The notes under the pieces were generated by a model, which made no database searches, had not been told where the DNA came from, and saw nothing but the letters and a program-made list of their open reading frames with translations. The translations under genes were made by a program, and so were the position numbers. A stretch of 64,000 bases of DNA from Sphingomonas cannabina (GTDB lineage Bacteria > Pseudomonadota > Alphaproteobacteria > Sphingomonadales > Sphingomonadaceae): NCBI RefSeq assembly GCF_021391395.1, contig NZ_CP090059.1, positions 558,001 through 622,000 of the forward strand, given 5' to 3'. This document shows positions 56,888 through 64,000 of the stretch, in pieces. How positions within the stretch are numbered: the stretch's first letter is position 1; every line of letters starts with the position of its first letter.

Positions 56888-57451
56888 TCAGGCCGCCCGC
56901 ACCACGCCCACCTCGCTGAATGGCCTCGGCTCCACCGGCGGCACCTGGCTCTCGTTGAGCCCGCATTGCCAGAAACCGACGTCGATCCACCGGCCCTGCT
57001 TGAAGCCGACCTCGCGGTACATGCCGGCGCGGCGGAAGCCGACCGCCTCATGCGTGCGGATCGAGCTGTCGTTGGGCAGCGAGATCACGCCGATCGCCTG
57101 GGTAAAGCCCTGCGCGCGCAGCGTGTCGATCAGCGCCTCGTAGAGCAGCCGTCCGACCCCCTGGCCGACCACCGGCCCCGCGACATAGACCGAGGTCTCG
57201 ACGACGTATTTGTACGCCGGCCGGTCGCGCCAGCGCCCGGCATAGGCATAGGCGAGCACGCCCGAATCGTCCTCACCGTTGGTGGCGACCATCCACGGAT
57301 AGAGCCCGTCCGACGCGGTCATCCGCGCGCGCATCGCCTCGGCATCGGGCGCTTCGGTCTCGAACGAGACGGTGCCGCCCAGCACATAGGGGGCGTAGAT
57401 AGCGGCGATCGCCGCCGCGTCCTCGGGTCGTGCCGCTCGGATCGCGATCAT
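56888..57451 (-). CDS. GNAT family N-acetyltransferase (phosphinothricin acetyltransferase-like)
   Basis: This 187-residue enzyme starts at ATG 57451, overlapping the sppA stop (ATGA). It opens with IRAARPEDAAAIAAIYAPYV and VSFETEAPDAEAMRARM, has the CoA loop VVGQGVGRLLYEALIDTL, and ends with GFRRAGMYREVGFKQGRWID, the PAT/Pat-like group. Members acetylate phosphinothricin or methionine sulfone. It is coupled to sppA. Confidence 0.9.
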   Translation of the reverse strand: MIAIRAARPEDAAAIAAIYAPYVLGGTVSFETEAPDAEAMRARMTASDGLYPWMVATNGEDDSGVLAYAYAGRWRDRPAYKYVVETSVYVAGPVVGQGVGRLLYEALIDTLRAQGFTQAIGVISLPNDSSIRTHEAVGFRRAGMYREVGFKQGRWIDVGFWQCGLNESQVPPVEPRPFSEVGVVRAA

Positions 57452-59328
57452 TGGAACAGCTTCGCGAACAAGAGGTCGGCCAACTTCAGATCTCCCTGTC
57501 TGGCATTGGATGGGGCATAGGCGGTGCATTCGAGGCACAGCGCCTGCACCGACGGCCCGCGCGCGAGCCGGCGGGCGTCGGCGATTGCCTGGGCGAAGAT
57601 CGCGCGCCGCTCCGCCGCGATCCGCGCCACCGCGTCGCCGGAAGGCGCATTGGCGTCGTCGTCATCGTCGCCGCTGCCGAACAGCGCCGCCGCGATCTTG
57701 GCGGTCCACTTGGGCTCCTTCTCCAGGAACACGGCATGCACCTTGGCTGGATCAAGCTTCGCCCGCCGCGCGGCCTCGGCGACCGCGTCGTCGAGCGTGC
57801 CGAACCGGTCGACCAGCTTCAGCTGGTGCGCGGTCCCGCCGTCCCACACGCGGCCCTGGCCGATCTCGTTCACCCGTTCGGGGCTCAGCTTGCGTGCCTC
57901 GGATACGCGGGCGATGAACCGGCGATAGCCGTTCTCGACCCCCGCCTGCAGCACCGCGTCGAGCTGGGGCGTCGTGCCTTTGAACACGTCGGGCTGGCCG
58001 CTGAGCGGGGTGGTGGCGACGCCGTCGGCGGTGACGCCGATCTTGCCGAGCGCGTTCTCGAAGGTCGGCAGCACGGCGAAGATGCCGATCGATCCGGTGA
58101 TGGTGTTGGGCTCGGCGAAGATCGCGTCGCCCGCAGTCGCCACCCAATAGCCGCCCGACGCGGCGAGCCCGCCCATCGACACGACCACCGGCAGCCCCTG
58201 CGCCTTGGCCTGGAGCACCGCTTGGCGGATCCGCTCGCTGGCCAGCGCCGATCCGCCCGGCGAATCGATCCGCACCACCAGCGCCTTCAAATTCTTCTTG
58301 GCCAGCCCGTCGAGCAGCAGCTTCGACACCGTCTCGCCGCCGGCAGTGCCGGGGCCCGCCTTGCCGTCGACGATCTCGCCCGCGACGGTGATCACGCCGA
58401 CCGCATCGCCGCCGGCCGGCGCCGGATTGGCTGCGATCCAGTCGGCGAGCCTGATCGTGCGGAAGCTGCCCGCCGGCTTGCCGCCGTCGCTGCCCGCGAT
58501 CTCGGCGACGCGCTTGCCGAAGGCGAGCCGGTCGCCGAGCTTGTCGACCACCCCGGCGGCGAGGTTCGACTTGGCGAGATCGCCGTTGGCGGCAAGCATC
58601 ACCTTGTCCGGCTGGGTCAGGTAATCGGCGATCTTCGCCTTGGGCCGCGCCTTGGCGACATTCTCACGCCACTGGCTGAAGATCGCGCCGTAGAGCGCCT
58701 CGTTGGCGGCGCGCGCCGGGGCCGACTGGCCGGTCAGCGTATAGGGCTCGACCGCCGACTTGAACTGGCCGACGCGATAGACGTGGACGTTGACGCCCAG
58801 CTTGTCGATCAGCCCCTTGTAATAGAGCTGCGACCCGCCCGGCCCCATGAACATCGCGCCGCCCATCGGATCGACCCAGATCTCGGACGCGTTGGCGGCG
58901 ATCAGATAGCTCGAATCCATATAGGCGGTGGCATAGGCCAGCACCGGCTTGCCGCTAGCGCGGACGCGGCCGACCGCGCTCGCCACCTCGGCGACCGCGG
59001 CGGGATAGCCGCCGGCGAAGCGGTCGAGGTCGAGCACCACCGCCTTGACGCGGCCGTCGGTGCGCGCGGCGTCGAGCGCGCGGACCACGTCGCGCAGCCG
59101 CGTCTCCTTGGCGACGCCGCCGCCGAAGCTCGCGAGCGGATCGACCTCCTCGGGCTGCTCCGATAGGCGGCCGTCGAGCGCCACTACCAGCGCGCCGTCG
59201 CGGATCGCGGTGTTGGGCCGCGCGGACAGGACGGCGAACAGGCCGCCGAAGAACAGGAGCATGAGAATCAGGACGAGCGCGTCCTTGATCCCCACCAGCA
59301 GCTTCCAGGCGCCACGAACCAGCTTCAC
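57448..59328 (-). CDS. sppA: signal peptide peptidase SppA, 67K type
   Basis: This 626-residue membrane protease starts at GTG 59328 (a longer frame reads the repeat at 59442 and is rejected). An N-terminal helix (ALVLILMLLFFGGLFAVLSA) is followed by two peptidase S49 domains: the first carries the catalytic Lys in VGQFKSAVEPYT, the second the Ser in GGLAASGGYW. It likely degrades cleaved signal peptides. The gene is coupled to the PAT-like gene. Confidence 0.95.
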   Translation of the reverse strand: MKLVRGAWKLLVGIKDALVLILMLLFFGGLFAVLSARPNTAIRDGALVVALDGRLSEQPEEVDPLASFGGGVAKETRLRDVVRALDAARTDGRVKAVVLDLDRFAGGYPAAVAEVASAVGRVRASGKPVLAYATAYMDSSYLIAANASEIWVDPMGGAMFMGPGGSQLYYKGLIDKLGVNVHVYRVGQFKSAVEPYTLTGQSAPARAANEALYGAIFSQWRENVAKARPKAKIADYLTQPDKVMLAANGDLAKSNLAAGVVDKLGDRLAFGKRVAEIAGSDGGKPAGSFRTIRLADWIAANPAPAGGDAVGVITVAGEIVDGKAGPGTAGGETVSKLLLDGLAKKNLKALVVRIDSPGGSALASERIRQAVLQAKAQGLPVVVSMGGLAASGGYWVATAGDAIFAEPNTITGSIGIFAVLPTFENALGKIGVTADGVATTPLSGQPDVFKGTTPQLDAVLQAGVENGYRRFIARVSEARKLSPERVNEIGQGRVWDGGTAHQLKLVDRFGTLDDAVAEAARRAKLDPAKVHAVFLEKEPKWTAKIAAALFGSGDDDDDANAPSGDAVARIAAERRAIFAQAIADARRLARGPSVQALCLECTAYAPSNARQGDLKLADLLFAKLFQ

Positions 59329-59441
59329 GTCTTCGCTATCCCCCAAAGGCGGAATCGCGGGCGACGCTAGAGCATGGGACGCGCGCGGGCAAACCTTGGC
59401 GTGTGAGGAAGGGGTGAAAGGAGTCTGGATCGGCATCCAAC

Positions 59442-59548
59442 CGTCACCCCGGCCTTGGGCTGGGGTCCACCGGGAGGCAGGTGCAGGACAAGAGGCTCCA
59501 GCGCAGCCCGAGAGGTCGAGTGGACCCCGGCCCAAGGCCGGGGTGACG
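59442..59548. repeat. paired palindromic repeat, CGTCACCCCGGCC copy
   Basis: The arms (59442-59470 and 59520-59548) are 29-base inverted copies with one mismatch, around CCCCGGCCTTGGGCTGGGG. It lies upstream of sppA and accounts for much of the 325-base gap 59329-59653. The rest of that gap shows no gene. The family also has copies at 14220 and 56741. Confidence 0.88.
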
Positions 59549-59653
59549 AAGAAGGAAAATGCGGCGGCGCGCAGGGCAATGGGACGAACCGGGGACAGCC
59601 CGCGCGCCGCCGTTTCCTCGTCCGAGGGGGCTCGAAGGACGAGGAGGGAAGGA

Positions 59654-60208
59654 TCAGCGGCCGAACAGCTTCGGCAGCGTGATCTTGAGCGGCAGATTGC
59701 TGAGACCCGGGATGCCGCTGAAGGTCGGCACCGCGATGCTCGCCGAGCCCAGCTTCACCTCGACGATGTTGTTGCCGCTCAGCAGGTTGACGCTCCCGGT
59801 GCTGCCGCTGAGCGGGGCCTGCTTGCCGACGTTGACGCCGAGCACGGTGTTGCCGTCCTTGGGCGTCGTCACGTTGACGTCGCCGGCGCCGACCGCGACG
59901 ATGTCGGACAGCTGGGTCTTGCCCGGCTTGGTCAGGCTGTTGACGGCCACGTCGATCACCTGACCGTTGGTCAGCGCATTGACGTCGGCGAGGCCGCCTT
60001 CGCGGCCCTGGGTCTGGCCCAGGTTGACCGCGACCGCGGCGGGGCCGTTCGGCGAATGGCCGGTGTGGAAGTTCCCCGCGTCGATCGAAATGATGTCGGC
60101 GGAGTTGGGCAGCGCCGGCGCCGGCAGCGACTGGGCGCTGGCGGAGCCCGCGGCGATCGCGGCCGTGGCGGCGGCGGCGATCAGGCTCGATCGGATCAGA
60201 TAATGCAT
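59654..60208 (-). CDS. secreted protein of unknown function
   Basis: This 184-residue protein starts at ATG 60208 behind GAGGAGA. A signal peptide is clear (cut near ASAQSL, about residue 26). The mature part is rich in Gly, Val, Asn and Ser with repeated strand-like units (QVIDVAVNSLTKP, LSDIVAVGAGDVNVTTPK, VNLLSGNNIVEVKLG) and no cysteine. I do not recognise the family; a beta-rich exported protein is likely. A perfect 9-base palindrome lies directly upstream. Confidence 0.7.
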   Translation of the reverse strand: MHYLIRSSLIAAAATAAIAAGSASAQSLPAPALPNSADIISIDAGNFHTGHSPNGPAAVAVNLGQTQGREGGLADVNALTNGQVIDVAVNSLTKPGKTQLSDIVAVGAGDVNVTTPKDGNTVLGVNVGKQAPLSGSTGSVNLLSGNNIVEVKLGSASIAVPTFSGIPGLSNLPLKITLPKLFGR

Positions 60209-60227
60209 CGATCACGTCTCCTCTCAG

Positions 60228-60249
60228 GGACGGGCAGGCATGCCCGTCC
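60228..60249. other. palindrome upstream of the secreted protein gene
   Basis: GGACGGGCA-GGCA-TGCCCGTCC is a perfect 9-base stem, 20 bases from the ATG at 60208 and just above its ribosome site. It could be an operator or a 5' leader hairpin. The remainder of the 60250-60448 gap toward groES shows no gene. Confidence 0.4.
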
Positions 60250-60448
60250 GTGGGGCAGGGGGCCGGAAAAGCGTGAACTCTCTCCCCATCTCGCCGCCGC
60301 TTCGGCGGGGATCACCGGCGCGCTAACCATCGTGTGCGGCGCCTCGTCCGGATCGCGCGCACGATCGGGCTTGGCACCGTTCCGGCGCGGATTGCCTGGG
60401 AAGGCCGGGGCGCCTAACCGGAGTCGCGTTCGACTCGCCTCCCGACCC

Positions 60449-60477
60449 TTGACGCTGTGGCCGCACGGGCACATATG
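60449..60477 (+). promoter_or_regulatory. putative sigma-70 promoter of groESL
   Basis: TTGACG (60449-60454) is followed 17 bases later by CATATG (60472-60477). The CIRCE operator begins 9 bases downstream, which places the transcription start within or at the edge of the operator. The -10 box is a weak match, so this is inferred. Confidence 0.5.
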
Positions 60478-60485
60478 CGCGGCGC

Positions 60486-60510
60486 TGGCACTCTCCTCAT
60501 GGGAGTGCCA
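60486..60510 (+). promoter_or_regulatory. CIRCE element (HrcA operator)
   Basis: TGGCACTC (60486-60493), a 9-base spacer, GAGTGCCA (60503-60510): the classic CIRCE inverted repeat with GCACTC/GAGTGC arms and N9 spacing. It lies between the promoter and the groES start, so HrcA repression of groESL is expected. Confidence 0.92.
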
Positions 60511-60549
60511 AGACAGTCCACATCACGTCACTAGCAAGGGATGACGCGC

Positions 60550-60837
60550 ATGAACTTCCGTCCGCTGCACGATCGCGTGCTCGTTCGCCGGGTCGAGGCC
60601 GAAGAGAAGACTGCCGGGGGGATCATCATTCCCGACACCGCCAAGGAAAAGCCGCAGGAGGGCGAGGTCGTCGCCGCCGGCGCCGGCGCCAAGGCCGAGG
60701 ACGGCAAGGTGACGCCGCTCGACGTCAAGGCCGGCGACCGCATCCTGTTCGGCAAATGGTCGGGCACCGAGGTCAAGGTGAACGGCGAAGACCTGCTGAT
60801 CATGAAGGAATCGGACATCCTCGGCATCGTCGAGTGA
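60550..60837 (+). CDS. groES: co-chaperonin GroES
   Basis: This 95-residue protein starts [14 protein letters not shown] (ATG 60550; an ATG at 60541 is too close to AAGGG). It has the GroES mobile loop [18 protein letters not shown] and the conserved [15 protein letters not shown] and [12 protein letters not shown]. It caps the GroEL ring. It is controlled by CIRCE and lies 90 bases before groEL. Confidence 0.97.
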   Translation: MNFRPLHDRVLVRRVEAEEKTAGGIIIPDTAKEKPQEGEVVAAGAGAKAEDGKVTPLDVKAGDRILFGKWSGTEVKVNGEDLLIMKESDILGIVE

Positions 60838-60915
60838 CGTCCGGCGCCTCCCGCGCGCGCGTACGCGAAGGAGGTGCGACTTTCGTGACTTTCCAACTCT
60901 CAACCTCTCATCTGA

Positions 60916-62559
<1,644 letters not shown>

Positions 62560-62562
<3 letters not shown>

Positions 62563-62673
62563 GCCAAGGCGGCCTGAGCTAAGGCGACTTAGCTCAGGAC
62601 TCGCCAAAGGCTCGGCCGGCGGGCGGCTGGCTTCGCCAACCGCCCGACCGACGGCGCGGCTTCGCCGCGCCGG
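62560..62673. repeat. three-hairpin element starting at the groEL stop codon
   Basis: The outer stem GAGCC (62561-62565) pairs with GGCTC (62609-62613) around CTGAGCTAAG-GCGA-CTTAGCTCAG (62574-62597). Then GGCCGGCGG (62614-62622), a stem CGGGCGG-C-TGGC-TTC-GCCA-A-CCGCCCG, linker ACCGACG, stem CGGCGCGGC-TTC-GCCGCGCCG (62652-62672), then G. It shares order and linkers with the element after lpd, but the stems differ in sequence. It precedes a terminator shared with the convergent phytase-like gene. Confidence 0.82.
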
Positions 62674-62692
62674 TCCACCGAACCCAAAAGCA

Positions 62693-62727
62693 AAGGGCCG
62701 GGAGATCCCTCTCCCGGCCCTTCGTTT
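62693..62727. terminator. bidirectional intrinsic terminator
   Basis: AAGGGCCGGGAGA (62693-62705), loop TCCC, TCTCCCGGCCCTT (62710-62722), then CGTTTG. A perfect 13-base stem, with A-rich and T-rich flanks, between the convergent groEL and phytase-like genes. Confidence 0.85.
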
Positions 62728-62745
62728 GTCCGATCCGGAAAGGCG

Positions 62746-63774
62746 CTACTCCAGCCCCAGCGCCGTCTTCACCTCCGCCCAGCGCACCAGCTTGAAGTTC
62801 TGCGCCTGGGGCGCGTTATCCCCGTCCTGGACGACCATCAGCCCACCCTCGAGCCCGGGCCCGAAGCTCGCGCTGCTGACCTCGATTCCATCGGTCTCGC
62901 TAGTCCCGCCGATGCCGCTACCCTCGGCGATGCGGAAGCGCCCGGCATAGCCGAGGTCGGGCAGCCGCCACAGCGCATAGGCGGAGTCGCCCTGGCTGGA
63001 GACGACCAGATAGCCGCCGTCCGCCCCCTCCGCCGCGATCGCCACGCCCTCGACGTCGGCGATCAACTCCTTGCCATTGGCCTTGGCGACCGAGGTCGGC
63101 GTCACCGGATCGCCCGGCTCGGCGCCGAACCTCCAGACCCCGACATCCTCCTCGCCGACGAACAGCGTGCCGGTGCGGTCGTCGGCGACGCAGCCTTCCG
63201 ACTGGGTGGCGAGCTTCATCGTCCGCACCGTCTCGGCGCCGCTGCCGTCGGCCGCGATGCGGAGCTGGATGATCGCCCCGTCCTTGCCGACCACAAAGGC
63301 GTAGAGCCCGTTCTTCGCCTGGTACATGCACAGGCCATAGGCTTCCGCCGTCGCCACCGGCACCCGGGCGAGCGGGGTCAGCGTCGCCGTCCGGGTATCG
63401 AGCCGGAACAGCGCGAGCCGACTGTCGCCGATCGTGTTGCGGTCGCTCGCCGCGACGATCACGCCCGCCGGCGTCTCGCGCAGGTCGACGTTGTTGACCC
63501 GGCCGGCGGCGAGGTTCGAGCGCAGCTTGCCGTCGAGGCCGTAGACGTTGAGCCCCGCCTTCTTGTCGGTCGCGACGATCAGGCTGGCGGCGGGATCGGC
63601 CGCATTGTGCCAGATCGCGGGATCGTCGGCGGCATCCTGCAGGCTGGCGACTGCGTCGGTCTGCGCGAAGGGAACGACCGAAGCGGTCGGCAGCGGCGAT
63701 ACCATCGCCTGCGGCTTGGGCGTGGCGGCACAGCCGGACAGCAGCAGCGCCGTCAGCAAGTGGCGGTGTTTCAT
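62746..63774 (-). CDS. phytase-like beta-propeller lipoprotein
   Basis: This 342-residue protein starts at ATG 63774 behind GGGGGAGA. It has a lipobox LLLSGC (Cys about residue 15), then repeated blade-like strands: LQDAADDPAIWHNAADPAAS, ATDKKAGLNVYGLDGKL, GYLVVSSQGDSAYALWRLPD, SSASFGPGLEGGLMVVQDGD. DDPAIW and VSSQGDS are typical of beta-propeller (3-)phytases, which release phosphate from phytate with Ca2+. It is convergent with groEL. Confidence 0.9.
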   Translation of the reverse strand: MKHRHLLTALLLSGCAATPKPQAMVSPLPTASVVPFAQTDAVASLQDAADDPAIWHNAADPAASLIVATDKKAGLNVYGLDGKLRSNLAAGRVNNVDLRETPAGVIVAASDRNTIGDSRLALFRLDTRTATLTPLARVPVATAEAYGLCMYQAKNGLYAFVVGKDGAIIQLRIAADGSGAETVRTMKLATQSEGCVADDRTGTLFVGEEDVGVWRFGAEPGDPVTPTSVAKANGKELIADVEGVAIAAEGADGGYLVVSSQGDSAYALWRLPDLGYAGRFRIAEGSGIGGTSETDGIEVSSASFGPGLEGGLMVVQDGDNAPQAQNFKLVRWAEVKTALGLE

Positions 63775-63855
63775 AGGTGATCTCCCCCTGTTGCGCCGCC
63801 TCATGGGGAAGGGGTGTGTCAGTAAAGTGACAAGCCGGCTAGCGCCCCCGCCGCG

Positions 63856-64000
63856 TCACCGCTTCAACGCCTCGATGATCTTCCTGATCTCCTGGCTGCG
63901 CCCCCGCGGCAGGATCAGCACGTCGTCACCGCTCGCCACCACGATCAGGTCCTCGACGCCGACCAGTGCGATCCGGACGCCGTCCGAACGAACGAAGCAA
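63856..64000 (-). CDS. mannose-1-phosphate guanylyltransferase, 3' end (cut by window edge)
   Basis: The last 48 codons of a minus-strand gene; the end reads RIALVGVEDLIVVASGDDVL, then ILPRGRSQEIRKIIEALKR and a TGA stop at 63858-63856. The VGVEDLIVV...VLILPR pattern resembles the C-terminal end of nucleotidyltransferase-type ManC/AlgA enzymes that make GDP-mannose. Only the tail is visible, so the call is moderate. Confidence 0.65.
   Translation of the reverse strand, partial: CFVRSDGVRIALVGVEDLIVVASGDDVLILPRGRSQEIRKIIEALKR

Overview
The window is a gene-dense, high-GC stretch of an alphaproteobacterial chromosome, most likely from a sphingomonad (Sphingomonas or a close relative). This is inferred from gene content and style: a TonB-dependent receptor paired with an MFS carrier, RcnB and CreD family proteins, an alpha-2-macroglobulin/PbpC pair, a SUV3-type helicase next to an S4 protein, FdxA and CarD, and many GC-rich palindromic repeats between genes. 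I saw no rRNA, tRNA, CRISPR array, prophage or conventional transposase.

Layout. 1-1300: 5' part of an AsmA-like gene. 1456-8167: rpmI-rplT, a GNAT gene, pheS-pheT, an aldose-epimerase-like gene and an MFS carrier. 8211-9737: prfC. 9734-14205: TonB receptor and MFS carrier, divergent from a TetR regulator with a palindromic operator between them. 14334-17400: SDR and MFS genes divergent from a LysR regulator. 17509-19739: YceD (DUF177), a cytochrome bc1 assembly chaperone, BamE and an RcnB-like protein. 20020-27964: alpha-2-macroglobulin and PbpC. 28150-30512: NfrB-like glycosyltransferase and a predicted barrel protein. 30821-34255: TSUP permease, TIGR02186 protein and a HerA-like ATPase. 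34365-40111: M23 peptidase, SUV3 helicase, S4 protein, FdxA and CarD. 40230-43408: two DUF2807 proteins and CreD. 43418-54263: sdhB, thioesterase, zapE, then mdh-(GIY-YIG)-sucD-sucA-sucB-lpd, a TCA-cycle cluster without sucC. 54376-59328: small membrane protein, TRIC-type channel, MFS, PAT acetyltransferase and SppA. 59654-64000: a secreted unknown protein, CIRCE-controlled groES-groEL, a phytase-like lipoprotein and the 3' end of a manC-like gene.

The most unusual part is the repeat landscape. At least fourteen intergenic palindromic elements of several families lie in the window, often touching stop codons and often between convergent genes. One family (CCCCGGC-GAAG-GCCGGGG hairpin arms) occurs four times in about 8 kb, at gene junctions in and just before the TCA cluster. 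In one copy the two 28-base arms enclose, with 9-base gaps on both sides, a complete 100-codon GIY-YIG nuclease gene. That makes a 377-base unit that looks like a minimal nuclease-carrying repeat element, with the other copies as possible gene-less relatives. A second noteworthy structure is a three-hairpin element that starts exactly at the stop codons of both lpd and groEL, with conserved linkers and different but still paired stems. A third is a repeat that has become the coding sequence of the PbpC N-terminus.
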